This document shows positions 1 to 12,370 of a stretch of 64,000 nucleotides of DNA, in pieces. The first letter of the stretch is position 1, and each line of letters begins with the position of its first letter. Made by a program: the position numbers and the translations under genes. The DNA is taken from positions 124,001 to 188,000 of the forward strand of contig JAPFBL010000314.1 in assembly GCA_026182355.1 (NCBI GenBank), given 5' to 3'. A model generated the notes under the pieces. That model saw only the letters and a program-made list of their open reading frames with translations, was not told the DNA's origin and ran no database searches. This stretch comes from Hermatobates lingyangjiaoensis. Its lineage: Eukaryota; Arthropoda; Insecta; Hemiptera; Hermatobatidae.

Positions 1-3000
1 TCACCAAATGTATCCTTTAAAGTATCCTTGAAAGATGGATTTCGTCTCAGCATATCCTAGTGCAAGGGACTGTATATGATCTAGCACTCATACGAGATGA
101 GGTGCTGACTTACTTTGGACCCCCAATATCCTATCACCAAATGTATCCTTTAAAGTATCCTTGAAAGATGGATTTCGTCTCAGCATATCCTAGTGCAAGG
201 GACTGTATATGATCTAGCACTCATACGAGATGAGGTGCTGACTTACTTTGGACCCCCAATATCCTATCACCAAATGTATCCTTTAAAGTATCCTTGAAAG
301 ATGGATTTCGTCTCAGCATATCCTAGTGCAAGGGACTGTATATGATCTAGCACTCATACGAGATGAGGTGCTGACTTACTTTGGACCCCCAATATCCCCC
401 GGCCTATCACCAAATGTATCCTTTAAAATATCCTTGAAAGATGGATTTCGTCTCAGCATATCCTAGTGCAAGGGACTGTATATGATCTAGCACTCATACG
501 AGATGAGGTGCTGACTTACTTTGGACCCCCAATATCCTATCACCAAATGTATCCTTTAAAGTATCCTTGAAAGATGGATTTCGTCTCAGCATATCCTAGT
601 GCAAGGGACTGTATATGATCTAGCACTCATACGAGATGAGGTGCTGACTTACTTTGGACCCCCAATATCCTATCACCAAATGTATCCTTTAAAGTATCCT
701 TGAAAGATGGATTTCGTCTCAGCATATCCTAGTGCAAGGGACTGTATATGATCTAGCACTCATACGAGATGAGGTGCTGACTTACTTTGGACCCCCAATA
801 TCCTATCACCAAATGTATCCTTTAAAGTATCCTTGAAAGATGGATTTCGTCTCAGCATATCCTAGTGCAAGGGACTGTATATGATCTAGCACTCATACGA
901 GATGAGGTGCTGACTTACTTTGGACCCCCAATATCCTATCACCAAATGTATCCTTTAAAGTATCCTTGAAAGATGGATTTCGTCTCAGCATATCCTAGTG
1001 CAAGGGACTGTATATGATCTAGCACTCATACGAGATGAGGTGCTGACTTACTTTGGACCACCAATATCCTATCACCAAATGTATCCTTTAAAGTATCCTT
1101 GAAAGGTGGATTTCGTCTCAGCATATCCTAGTGCAAGGGACTGTATATGATCTAGCACTCATACGAGATGAGGTGCTGACTTACTTTGGACCCCCAATAT
1201 CCCCGGCCTATCACCAAATGTATCCTTTAAAGTATCCTTGAAAGATGGATTTCGTCTCAGCATATCCTAGTGCAAGGGACTGTATATGATCTAGCACTCA
1301 TACGAGATGAGGTGCTGACTTACTTTGGACCCCCAATATCCCCCGGCCTATCACCAAATGTATCCTTTAAAGTATCCTTGAAAGATGGATTTCGTCTCAG
1401 CATATCCTAGTGCAAGGGACTGTATATGATCTAGCACTCATACGAGATGAGGTGCTGACTTACTTGACCACAACAATATCCCCGGCCTATCACCAAAAGT
1501 ATCCTTTAAAGCATCCTTGAAAGATGGATTTCGTCTCAGCATATCCTAGTGCAAGGGACTGTATATGATCTAGCACTCATACTAGATCAGGTGGTGACTT
1601 ACTTTGGACCCCCAATATCCTATCACCAAATGTATCCTTTAAAGTATCCTTGAAAGATGGATTTCGTCTCAGCATATCCTAGTGCAAGGGACTGTATATG
1701 ATCTAGCACTCATACGAGATGAGGTGCTGACTTACTTTGGACCCCAATATCCTATCACCAAATGTATCCTTTAAAGTATCCTTGAAAGATGGATTTCGTC
1801 TCAGCATATCCTAGTGCAAGGGACTGTATATGATCTAGCACTCATACGAGATGAGGTGCTGACTTACTTTGGACCCCCAATATCCTATCACCAAATGTAT
1901 CCTTTAAAGTATCCTTGAAAGATGGATTTCGTCTCAGCATATCCTAGTGCAAGGGACTGTATATGATCTAGCACTCATACGAGATGAGGTGCTGACTTAC
2001 TTTGGACCCCCAATATCCTATCACCAAATGTATCCTTTAAAGTATCCTTGAAAGATGGATTTCGTCTCAGCATATCCTAGTGCAAGGGACTGTATATGAT
2101 CTAGCACTCATACGAGATGAGGTGCTGACTTACTTTGGACCCCCAATATCCCCGGCCTATCACCAAATGTATCCTTTAAAGTATCCTTGAAAGATGGATT
2201 TCGTCTCAGCATATCCTAGTGCAAGGGACTGTATATGATCTAGCACTCATACGAGATGAGGTGCTGACTTACTTTGGACCCCCAATATCCCCCGGCCTAT
2301 CACCAAATGTATCCTTTAAAGTATCCTTGAAAGATGGATTTCGTCTCAGCATATCCTAGTGCAAGGGACTGTATATGATCTAGCACTCATACGAGATGAG
2401 GTGCTGACTTACTTTGGACCCCCAATATCCTATCACCAAATGTATCCTTTAAAGTATCCTTGAAAGATGGATTTCGTCTCAGCATATCCTAGTGCAAGGG
2501 ACTGTATATGATCTAGCACTCATACGAGATGAGGTGCTGACTTACTTTGGACCCCAATATCCTATCACCAAATGTATCCTTTAAAGTATCCTTGAAAGAT
2601 GGATTTCGTCTCAGCATATCCTAGTGCAAGGGACTGTATATGATCTAGCACTCATACGAGATGAGGTGCTGACTTACTTTGGACCCCAATATCCCCGGCC
2701 TATCACCAAATGTATCCTTTAAAGTATCCTTGAAAGATGGATTTCGTCTCAGCATATCCTAGTGCAAGGGACTGTATATGATCTAGCACTCATACGAGAT
2801 GAGGTGCTGACTTACTTTGGACCCCCAATATCCCCGGCCTATCACCAAATGTATCCTTTAAAGTATCCTTGAAAGATGGATTTCGTCTCAGCATATCCTA
2901 GTGCAAGGGACTGTATATGATCTAGCACTCATACGAGATGAGGTGCTGACTTACTTTGGACCCCAATATCCTATCACCAAATGTATCCTTTAAGTATCCT

Positions 3001-6000
3001 TGAAAGATGGATTTCGTCTCAGCATATCCTAGTGCAAGGGACTGTATATGATCTAGCACTCATACGAGATGAGGTGCTGACTTACTTTGGACCCCAATAT
3101 CCTATCACCAAATGTATCCTTTAAAGTATCCTTGAAAGATGGATTTCGTCTCAGCATATCCTAGTGCAAGGGACTGTATATGATCTAGCACTCATACGAG
3201 ATGAGGTGCTGACTTACTTTGGACCCCCAATATCCTATCACCAAATGTATCCTTTAAAGTATCCTTGAAAGATGGATTTCGTCTCAGCATATCCTAGTGC
3301 AAGGGACTGTATATGATCTAGCACTCATACGAGATGAGGTGCTGACTTACTTTGGACCCCCAATATCCTATCACCAAATGTATCCTTTAAAGTATCCTTG
3401 AAAGATGGATTTCGTCTCAGCATATCCTAGTGCAAGGGACTGTATATGATCTAGCACTCATACGAGATGAGGTGCTGACTTACTTTGGACCCCAATATCC
3501 TATCACCAAATGTATCCTTTAAAGTATCCTTGAAAGATGGATTTCGTCTCAGCATATCCTAGTGCAAGGGACTGTATATGATCTAGCACTCATACGAGAT
3601 GAGGTGCTGACTTACTTTGGACCCCCAATATCCCCCGGCCTATCACCAAATGTATCCTTTAAAGTATCCTTGAAAGATGGATTTCGTCTCAGCATATCCT
3701 AGTGCAAGGGACTGTATATGATCTAGCACTCATACGAGATGAGGTGCTGACTTACTTTGGACCCCCAATATCCCCCCTATCACCAAATGTATCCTTTAAA
3801 ATATCCTTGAAAGATGGATTTCGTCTCAGCATATCCTAGTGCAAGGGACTGTATATGATCTAGCACTCATACGAGATGAGGTGCTGACTTACTTTGGACC
3901 CCCAATATCCTATCACCAAATGTATCCTTTAAAGTATCCTTGAAAGATGGATTTCGTCTCAGCATATCCTAGTGCAAGGGACTGTATATGATCTAGCACT
4001 CATACGAGATGAGGTGCTGACTTACTTTGGACCCCCAATATCTATCACCAAATGTATCCTTTAAAGTATCCTTGAAAGATGGATTTCGTCTCAGCATATC
4101 CTAGTGCAAGGGACTGTATATGATCTAGCACTCATACGAGATGAGGTGCTGACTTACTTTGGACCCCCAATATCCTATCACCAAATGTATCCTTTAAAGT
4201 ATCCTTGAAAGATGGATTTCGTCTCAGCATATCCTAGTGCAAGGGACTGTATATGATCTAGCACTCATACGAGATGAGGTGCTGACTTACTTTGGACCCC
4301 CAATATCCTATCACCAAATGTATCCTTTAAAGTATCCTTGAAAGATGGATTTCGTCTCAGCATATCCTAGTGCAAGGGACTGTATATGATCTAGCACTCA
4401 TACGAGATGAGGTGCTGACTTACTTTGGACCCCCAATATCCTATCACCAAATGTATCCTTTAAAGTATCCTTGAAAGGTGGATTTCGTCTCAGCATATCC
4501 TAGTGCAAGGGACTGTATATGATCTAGCACTCATACGAGATGAGGTGCTGACTTACTTTGGACCCCCAATATCCCCCGGCCTATCACCAAATGTATCCTT
4601 TAAAGTATCCTTGAAAGATGGATTTCGTCTCAGCATATCCTAGTGCAAGGGACTGTATATGATCTAGCACTCATACGAGATGAGGTGCTGACTTACTTTG
4701 GACCAACAATATCCCCGGCCTATCACCAAATGTATCCTTTAAAGTATCCTTGAAAGATGGATTTCGTCTCAGCATATCCTAGTGCAAGGGACTGTATATG
4801 ATCTAGCACTCATACGAGATGAGGTGCTGACTTACTTTGGACCAACAATATCCCCCGGCCTATCACCAAATGTATCCTTTAAAGTATCCTTGAAAGATGG
4901 ATTTCGTCTCAGCATATCCTAGTGCAAGGGACTGTATATGATCTAGCACTCATACTAGATCAAGTGGTGACTTACTTTGGACCCCCAATATCCTATCACC
5001 AAATGTATCCTTTAAAGTATCCTTGAAAGATGGATTTCGTCTCAGCATATCCTAGTGCAAGGGACTGTATATGATCTAGCACTCATACGAGATGAGGTGC
5101 TGACTTACTTTGGACCCCCATATCCCCGGCCTATCACCAAATGTATCCTTTAAAGTATCCTTGAAAGATGGATTTCGTCTCAGCATATCCTAGTGCAAGG
5201 GACTGTATATGATCTAGCACTCATACGAGATGAGGTGCTGACTTACTTTGGAACCCCAATATCCCCCGGCCTATCACCAAATGTATCCTTTAAAGTATCC
5301 TTGAAAGATGGATTTCGTCTCAGCATATCCTAGTGCAAGGGACTCTATATGATCTAGCACTCATACGAGATGAGGTGCTGACTTACTTTGGACCCCCAAT
5401 ATCGGCCGGCCTATCACCAAATGTATCCTTTAAAATATCCTTGAAAGATGGATTTCGTCTCAGCATATCCTAGTGCAAGGGACTGTATATGATCTAGCAC
5501 TCATACGAGATGAGGTGCTGTCTTACTTTGGACCCCCAATATCCTATCACCAAATGTATCCTTTAAAGTATCCTTGAAAGGTGGATTTCGTCTCAGCATA
5601 TCCTAGTGCAAGGGACTGTATATGATCTAGCACTCATACGAGATGAGGTGCTGACTTACTTTGGACCCCCAATATCCCTCGGCCTATCACCAAATGTATC
5701 CTTTAAAATATCCTTAAAATATGGATTTCGTCTCAGTATATCCTAGTGCAAGGGACTGTATATGATCTAGCACTCATACGAGATGAGGTGCTGACTTACT
5801 TTGGACCCCCAATATCCCCCGGCCTATCACTAAATGTATCCTTTAAGGTATCCTTGAAAGATGGATTTCGTCTCAGCATATCCTAGTGCAAGGGACTGTA
5901 TATGATCTAGCACTCATACTAGATCAGGTGGTGACTTACTTTGGACCCCCAATATCCCCCGACCTATCACTAAATGTATCCTTGCAAGATCGATTTCGTC

Positions 6001-6091
6001 TCAGCATATCCCAGTGGAAGGAACTGTATATGATCTAGCACTCATTCTAGGTCAAATGCTGACTTATTTTGGGCCCCAAATATCCCCAGAT
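1..6091. repeat. Satellite array, ~133-140 bp monomer, about 45 copies
   Basis: Nearly identical monomers follow head to tail from the first base, so the array continues to the left of the window. The basic monomer is about 133 bp. Some monomers carry an extra CCCCGGCC-like insert at the junction just before CTATCACCAAATG, giving about 138-140 bp. Interior copies differ by only a few bases, which implies recent homogenisation. The last copies (about 5700-6091) decay progressively, as expected at an array edge. Each monomer contains a hairpin: AGCACTCAT and ATGAGGTGCT are complementary apart from one bulge, with a 5-base loop. A rarer variant (CATACTAGATCA at 1578, 4951 and about 5916) destroys that pairing. 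No coding potential is visible. Confidence 0.97.
421..1630. repeat. Segment of the satellite duplicated at +3372/3373 (copy at 3794-5000)
   Basis: Diagnostic variants recur at a fixed offset. TTTAAAATATCC occurs at 421 and 3794, GAAAGGTGG at 1101 and 4473, and the CATACTAGATCA variant at 1578 and 4951. The CCGGCC-insert junctions near 1200, 1340 and 1475 have counterparts near 4573, 4712 and 4850. This means a block of about nine monomers was copied as a unit, or that there is a higher-order repeat of about 25 monomers. An assembly duplication is an alternative. Confidence 0.7.
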
Positions 6092-7386
6092 CGATTCGAT
6101 AGAGTTACCTTCAGGAACTTCCTCAATGAGAAAATGTCTCTAGATATACCTCTTTGAGGCTGTTTCCTCAAATTAACTATTGTTACCTATTCACACCTAT
6201 TAGCCTCAGTGAATTGAACCTCCAGATAAAACATTCACCTTTATTATGAAGTACGTAACTATTGATGATAAGCACTATTTTTTTTTTTTTTTTTTGTCTC
6301 TACAGAACCGATTTCCTCAATGCAGGGGACATTCTACAAAAATATGAAGCTATTCTACCTTCCCGTGGATATGTAACATCGTTTTTTTTTCCTGTATTTT
6401 TGGTCTTGGTAGTCATAAACGTAACAGAATACTGCCTTAAAAAATTATGAACGCCTTATTTACCACGTTATTATAGTTTGCCCTACTTCAAATTTAGAAC
6501 TTACAACATTTTTAATGCCGTTTTTATAACTATATAAAGTAACGAATGATAACAAGTTTCATTTTCGTAAAACATTTCCTTCAAAAATTAGAGCTGTATA
6601 AAATGTATAAATTATTTTCAAAACACCTTTTGTACAAATTTCTCTTATATCACTCTATTACAACCAGTTTTCTTCATGTATTTTGTATTTACTTTTTATA
6701 TATCGAACTTTTAGCATATCCAATCATTATTGCTGAATCAGATCTATTAATTTATAATTTTTATAGACAGGCAAATCAGTTTTGATAGTTTATATTTCAG
6801 AAACTACTTTAGAATCTAATTTGAAACAGAAATGAAACGTTTCACGAGGCCATCAAATCAAAGAGCAAAAAACAACAGTTAGAGTGAAACACATAGAAAG
6901 AACTGACTTAAAGCACATCAACATTTTGACAACCGTTGTCATCACACGTCGCTCACTGAGGAAACAGTTCATTCCTTAAATCAATCAGACTTACAACCGT
7001 GCGCGATGTGATAATAACACAAAATAACATACAAAATATTAAAAATAATAGTACTTTTCTCTATTGCAATAATAGATAAGAATTATAATAATAATATACA
7101 AAAAATAAACGAAACATACAAGGAAATAAGTATATTTATATGCTTTATATGTGTTCGTTCTATAAATCGTAAAGGATTTCCTCTGAACCCAATCATATTC
7201 CCTGAACTTTATTTATTAGATAATTATTTATTTTATTGATTTATTCTATTTTTGGCTAAATAATATATTTTTTATATTATTTTTTTGTTGTACTAATATA
7301 TTATTAAACTCATTATATTTTACTATTATTTTTAATGATTGTTCTTTTTACTTAGGTTTGTATAATTCTATAACCTCTGCATTAAT
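6092..7386. other. AT-rich unique DNA, no gene seen
   Basis: The satellite decays into AT-rich sequence with a poly-T run near 6280-6295. Short open frames here are low-complexity and lack any recognisable motif. I see no RNA gene or repeat. Confidence 0.6.
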
Positions 7387-7915
7387 ATGCTTTTTGTCCC
7401 GCACTCTTCCTCCCCTCCCCCGCTCTCACACTCTTCCACACCCTCCCCCCCCTCACACTCTTCCACCCTCCCCCGCTCACACCATCTTCCACCCCCTACC
7501 CCGCTCTCACACTCTTCCACCCCTCCCCCGCTCTCACACTCTTCCACCCCCTACCCCGCTCTCACACTCTTCCACACCCTCCCCGCTCTCACACTCTTCC
7601 ACCCCCTACCCCGCTCTCACACTCTTCCACCCCCTCCCCCGCTCTCACACTCTTCCACCCCCTCCCCCGCACTCACACTCTTCCACACCCTCCCCCGCTC
7701 TCACCATCTCCACCCCCTCCCCCGCACTCACACTCTTCCACCCTCTCCCCCTGCTCTCACCATCTTCCACCCCCTACCCCGCTCTCACACTCTTCCACCC
7801 CCTCCCCCGCTCTCACACTCTTCCACCCCCTCCCCCGCTCTCACACTCTTCCAGCCCCTCCCCCGCACTCACACCCCTCCCCCACCACGCTCTCACACTC
7901 TTCTGTTTACACCCC
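7387..7915. repeat. C/T-rich minisatellite, ~26 bp unit, about 20 copies
   Basis: Imperfect tandem copies of a unit containing CTCTCACACTCTTCCACC and a run of C. Because the unit has almost no purines on this strand, overlapping frames of 187-198 codons stay open and would encode Ser/Thr/Pro/His-rich tracts. They are a by-product of the repeat, not genes. The polypyrimidine strand could form triplex or other non-B DNA. Confidence 0.93.
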
Positions 7916-8450
7916 CCGCGCTTGGTAGTAACCCTGATTGGTCTAACTGACTAGCTGTTTTCTCAATTAGTACCAATAAACAATTCTTCTTATGATGACG
8001 AAGGTTGTCATAAATTTGAAATGAGTTATCCTAGTTCTTTCTATGTAATTTTTGTTAAATGGTTTTCTGGTAATTTAAATATATAAACATGCAATTATTA
8101 TAAAAACTGATTTAACAAACTGAATGAAATAAATTCTCAGAGGGAAGAGCACACAGATGAAGACACAAAAACTCGCTAGGGTATTTAGATATTCATCATG
8201 ATCTAGAGGAGAAGTGAATTGCTCGAAAGAGGAGGCAATTTCTCAGAAATTCTATATCAGTGTTGGCAACTTACGGAGGGAGGAAATAGAAAGGAAAGTA
8301 ATGAATAAGAAATAATATATATTGAAAAACTTGAAAGGAATTTCTGAGAAAAAGATAAATATGTGCTTCTTCTCAAACACTCAAGGTGACAATTGCTTCT
8401 CATCCTCCAAACGTTGTAGACGGATTTTGAAATTTGGTTCTTTTGTGTGC
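7916..8450. other. AT-rich DNA, no feature seen
   Basis: No repeat family, RNA gene or credible coding region recognised. Confidence 0.5.
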
Positions 8451-8489
8451 CTCTCTCTCTCTCTCTCTCTTAATCTCTGTGGATTTAGA

Positions 8490-8524
<35 letters not shown>

Positions 8525-8531
8525 ATAATAA
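8451..8531. repeat. (CT)n followed by (TA)n microsatellite
   Basis: A run of about ten CT units at 8451-8470 is followed by (TA)n tracts at 8490-8528. Confidence 0.9.
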
Positions 8532-8689
8532 AGTATAACTAATACACAAAGCTGTATATTGTGTTAGAGATTACAAAAACGAACGACTATGTTTTGACTG
8601 CCTCTTCATGAGGTATGAACAACTCCAAAAACAACTCAGTTGTCTTCGGAGTATAAGGATGTAAAGGATATAAAGGATGTAGCCATACT

Positions 8690-8730
8690 CCTCTGCTGCT
8701 TGATAAAGCAGTCGAAATATAGTAGTTACT
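8690..8730 (+). ncRNA. Degenerate hammerhead-like module
   Basis: Contains TTGATAA, then a short segment, then GTC GAA, the word ATAT, A and GTAG. The 3' half matches the family C module (GAA, ATAT, A, GTAG). The heptamer differs from CTGANGA at two positions and the first helix is weak, so it is probably a decayed copy. Confidence 0.35.
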
Positions 8731-8833
8731 TCTTGTGATATCTAATATGTATACTCTTTCTGTGAATTAAGTTAATTTATTTCGTTCAATCATCTCGCGT
8801 TATTGCTTATATATATATATATATTTGTTGTAA

Positions 8834-9057
8834 ATACGATCTGAAATGGACAAATATAGTTCAATGTAGAAAAAAAAAACATAGAGAAATCAAAAGCACA
8901 CACTTACTCTGACTCTGATGGTCTCCAACCGTCTCTGAACCAGAGAGCTTGGTTTCCCTCTCTTATCGCTCCTGAAGACGGTTCAAACCAAAAATTAGAG
9001 ACTGTAAGTGTGTGCTTTTAATTTCTCTATGTTTCTTTTTCTACATTTAACTAATAT
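8834..9057. repeat. Foldback element, family A
   Basis: The outer arms are inverted copies: AATACGATCTGAAATGGAC and the motif around CATAGAGAAATCAAAAGCACAC on the left, and their complement near 9005-9050 on the right. Family A recurs at 25475-25835, 39350-39560, 39575-39840 and 58215-58430. It is always next to (TA)n tracts. Confidence 0.8.
8969..9000 (+). ncRNA. Hammerhead-like module, family A (G12 changed)
   Basis: CTC, CTGAAGA, C, then a hairpin GGTT/AACC, then AAA where GAA is expected, the self-complementary AATT, A, and GAG. The first helix CTC/GAG is intact. The change of the core G to A would be expected to abolish hammerhead cleavage. Confidence 0.5.
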
Positions 9058-9065
9058 ATATATAT

Positions 9066-9245
9066 AATGAAGTCCAAACCACAAGGAAAAAGAAAAACAA
9101 AACAGCTTGTTTTGTTACCTTCCTTCTGGTTAACTTTTCTCATCCTTCTTCTTTCTTACTTTGCTCTGATGACATAAAATAAAAGGCCTCAAAGCATTTA
9201 TTTCTTTTGTTTTTTTTTTTGGGTTGAGGTTTTGGACTTCATTGA
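9066..9245. repeat. Small foldback with AATGAAGTCCAAAACC-like ends
   Basis: AATGAAGTCCAAACC at the left end is complementary to GGTTTTGGACTTCATT at the right end. The interior has CTGATGAC followed, after an AT-rich stretch, by AAAGGCCTC. This resembles the family G module at 21755-21790, but the GAA and helix I are not conserved. Confidence 0.5.
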
Positions 9246-9326
9246 TTGCATCACTTGTTTAATTGTAATGTTTTTCATACATAATAATGTAAAGGTAGTC
9301 GTTATCAGCATTTGGAGAAATTCACA

Positions 9327-9366
9327 TCTATGTGTTGATGACGAGTCGATCGAAATATAGTAGTGA
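9327..9366 (+). ncRNA. Hammerhead-like module, family C (one core change)
   Basis: TTGATGA (CTGATGA with C3 changed to T), C, a short hairpin ending GATC, GAA, ATAT, A, GTAG. The 3' half is identical to the well-preserved family C copy at 28628-28660. Confidence 0.45.
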
Positions 9367-9475
9367 GTTTAAGTGATTTCACCTTTACCTGAACTTGTTC
9401 GAAAAATGCTCACAATAAGCTAGATAGATGACTAAAAAATCTCAGCAAAAAAGTAGTCAATGGGGAAGAAGTTCA

Positions 9476-9516
9476 ATATATATATATATATATTATATAT
9501 ATATATATATATATAA
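9476..9516. repeat. (TA)n microsatellite
   Basis: Alternating TA tract directly left of the family B foldback. Confidence 0.9.
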
Positions 9517-9598
9517 TATTATATTTATAATAAAGGTTTCACATAAACACGTGAAATAACAATCAATGATGAAACCACAATATGAAATGGGAAAACAA

Positions 9599-9641
9599 GA
9601 CTAAGATCTTTCAACTGTAACAAGCGGTCTTCGTCAGAGTC
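9599..9641 (-). ncRNA. Hammerhead-like module, family B, left arm
   Basis: Read on the minus strand: GACT, CTGACGA, A, hairpin opened by GACCG, GAA, AGATCT, T, AGTC. Helix I (GACT/AGTC) pairs over 4 bp, the heptamer fits CTGANGA, and AGATCT is self-complementary. One base of the hairpin (CAGTT for CGGTT) breaks a pair. Confidence 0.6.
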
Positions 9642-9664
9642 AAAAACCCAGCAGTTGGGTTTTT

Positions 9665-9707
9665 GACTCTGACGAAGACCGCTTGTTACGGTTGAAAGAT
9701 CTTCGTC
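9665..9707 (+). ncRNA. Hammerhead-like module, family B, right arm
   Basis: GACT, CTGACGA, A, hairpin GACCG/CGGTT with a CTTGTTA loop, GAA, AGATCT, T, CGTC. The core and hairpin are intact. The first base pair of helix I is lost (CGTC for AGTC). Confidence 0.6.
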
Positions 9708-9740
9708 TTGTTTTCCCATTTCATATTGTGGTTTTATCAT

Positions 9741-10404
9741 TGATATATATATAATATATATGTATATATATATGTAAATATTTACTTAATAAAGGGAAAG
9801 ACGATCCGAACTGGACAGAATAAGAGTAAGTAAGAACCTTACAGTTTGTGTTGATTAAAATGAATATCAAACATTCCTCATTTTTATTTTTCATAAAATT
9901 TATTAAAAGTTCATTGAACCTTAAATAATCAAATCAGACATGTTTCTTAGTTCTATATAATACTGTATGACTCACTTAAGATGCTGTTTGCGGTTTTTGA
10001 AGCTGATAAAGCTACAATAATATGAAATAGAATATAATAAATTAGTTAAATTTTACTCCTACTGTGAAAAAAAATTGTATTGTATTATGTTAATGTCTTT
10101 TGGAGGTGGAATATCATTTTTTATTATTACTGAAAAGCAGCCACAATACGAGGTTAATTATACATTGGAAGTCCTAAATTTCTTGAATAGTCGAATAGGC
10201 TAATAGTTATAAGGGAGGCCGTCATACTTTTTGGTAGTTGTCGAGGAAGCCTGTCACGAAAACAGATAGGATTCTGTAATGACTTTGAAGAAAGAATAGG
10301 CTTTTTTGTATTCGCCCAGTAACGACGTCTAACAAATCTTCCTTCTTGACTTTCTTGATTAGAAATACATGGCAATTGTAAGTAAAACAGAGCTTACTGT
10401 ATTT
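9741..10404. other. AT-rich DNA, no feature seen
   Basis: Short (TA)n at 9743-9775. Frames near 10150-10440 have no recognisable motifs. Confidence 0.5.
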
Positions 10405-11060
10405 TGAATTACACGGGCCAACAAAAAAAAAAATTTTTGTCATGCTACCTAAGATATTTTAACTGTTTTTATCTAATTTAATTACGCTGATTCCAGAAAT
10501 TCTGTCGTTTTTTCTCCATCAGATCTAGTTCTTCTCTTATGGCATACTCCTCTCTCTAAAAAGGTGATAGCTACAATAAAAACAGGCAAATCGAAGAAAT
10601 AATATTTTTATGTAAATTTAAGGCACATATTCTTCATTATTCACATTAAAATATTTGCAATACGTATGCAATAGATTTGGATTTCAACGTATATGCCCGG
10701 CAAATACAGCAAAACACTTTGGTTTGTTTAAGCAAAGTCGCTTAGGAGAGGATGTAACCATGCTTAATTCTCCAAAAATCTGCAACGCAAGTAATATAAT
10801 GACTTTTACTAAGTTTGTCATGTCCTAATCATTTGACAATCATCACAATAACAACTTACAATTGTAATTATGACGCTAGAAGTATTTAGAAATACGCCTA
10901 ATTTTAAAGTAAAACAGATAGGAAACATCTCAATAACTTGACCTGAGGAGCAAAAATTTTTCGGATTCTGATTTTCTGAAAATCTGATTTTCGGAATCAG
11001 CACTAAGTTAATCTAAATCACTTTAGGAACCTTGGGCACTAAAAAATGTGTTGACCAGTG
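10405..11060. repeat. Dispersed ~650 bp repeat with terminal inverted motif, copy 1
   Basis: Aligns along its length with 56669-57325. An inner pair of inverted ends is visible: GCTGATTCC.GAAAT near 10488 and TTTTCGGAATCAGC near 10985. This suggests a small non-autonomous DNA transposon embedded in, or forming most of, the repeat. No coding capacity seen. Sequence shared outside the inner ends means the true boundaries are uncertain. Confidence 0.75.
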
Positions 11061-11689
11061 TTTATGAATGGATGGCTTACCACTGCTGTAGTTGTGTTGA
11101 ATGTTTTCAAATTTCATGAGCAAGGGAAGTGGACCAAAGACACCACCAGCACATGATATCAACCATTTATAATACCACTTATCATTCAAATCACTCTCTT
11201 ATTAAACTTATCTTTTGAAAACTTGTCGTAACTGCTATTCTACCAAAAAAAAAAAACAATTTTTCAATTTTCAAAATACCTATAATTTTTAGGCATAGAT
11301 TGTAAGTGCTTTGAATATAAGTGTTCTCTTCTTTGAGCAAGCAAAAACACCACTTAACGCGAATTACTTAGCACTATTCATTCCACTTTATTACTGAATA
11401 ATGTTTCGCTGTATTGAATCCCTAAATCCTTTGTACAGCATATGTTGCAGATAGTCGAAATTGTTTTAAGAATAAACCTAGAAACTCTTGAACCGTCTAA
11501 CATGGCATGTTTTTTATCTCAGTCATGTAAACATCTGATCAATAATCAATTGTGCTATTTTGTTTACTGTTCTAATTTTTATTACATTACAAATGTATTT
11601 ATTATTAAATGCATTTATTTAATAAATGCGATTAAATGTGCAATTTCGATTGATATATTTAAACTGTAAATTTTGTTTGCTAAAGAAGA
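11061..11689. other. AT-rich DNA, no feature seen
   Basis: Nothing recognisable on either strand. Confidence 0.5.
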
Positions 11690-12370
11690 CTGGATATTAT
11701 GTAAAGGACAAAACGCACGTGTTGATATTGTTGGAACAAATTGTAAATGTATGAAAGGTTACATACCTACTTGTAAAGACAAACTGTAACTGTAAGAAAG
11801 GCTACATAACTACTTAAGAACAGAAACTTTAACTGTAAGAAGATGTAAATGTGGTTACATTACAACACTTGAACACAAAATATATATGTAAAAAAGGTTA
11901 CATGACCAAATTATAAACGTAGATTGTATATATGAGAAACATTACATGACTACATTATGAACACAAACTGTAGAATTAACAAAAGCTACATGACCACACT
12001 AGAAAAACATACTATAACTGTAAAAAACGTTAAATAACGACATTTTAAACAGAAACTGTAAAGAAGTTCAACTGTATATATATATATATAAGTAAGGTTA
12101 CATAGCAACATTATAGTTACAGAGACACAAACTGTATATGTAAGAAAGGTTACATGACCAGATTATAATCAGGAACTAAATACGTAAGAAAAGGTTGTAT
12201 GATGATAATCAAAAGAAATATTAGTTCATGGAGACTTGAGCATGAACATGATTTATAAACAACTTTACATTGTTGTTTTTTAAAAACAAACCGGATATAT
12301 AACACAATACTATGACTTAGTCATTTTGTAATCACAAACAGTGTATGTAAAGTTATATATGTACAGTTTA
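11690..12370. repeat. Degenerate tandem repeat, ~55-65 bp period
   Basis: Loosely conserved units contain AAAGGTTACATGACC, an AT-rich segment and CACAAACTGTA. At least ten units can be followed from about 11690 to 12370. Divergence between units is high, so this is an old array. Confidence 0.75.

Larger units (their letters stand above)
9525..9740. repeat. Foldback element, family B
   Basis: Two arms of about 95 bp are near-perfect inverted copies around a centre at about 9653. The outer ends carry CATAAACACGTGAAATAAC-like sequence. Each arm holds one hammerhead-like module facing outward. Further family B copies or halves lie at 24951, 27525, 27745, 28420, 45240, 49310 and 49600. Confidence 0.88.

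Noticed and set aside
1..6091. Possible hammerhead in the satellite monomer, because CTTGAAAGATGGATTTCGTC resembles the 3' half of the family B module
   Set aside because: No CTGANGA with a hairpin lies upstream on either strand, and no paired helix I could be found.
1..6091. CRISPR array
   Set aside because: The repeats are contiguous with no unique spacers, and the rest of the window is eukaryotic in character.
7358..7954. Two overlapping ~190-codon Ser/Pro-rich frames
   Set aside because: They are produced by the purine-poor minisatellite. Both frames look alike and have no start context or domain.
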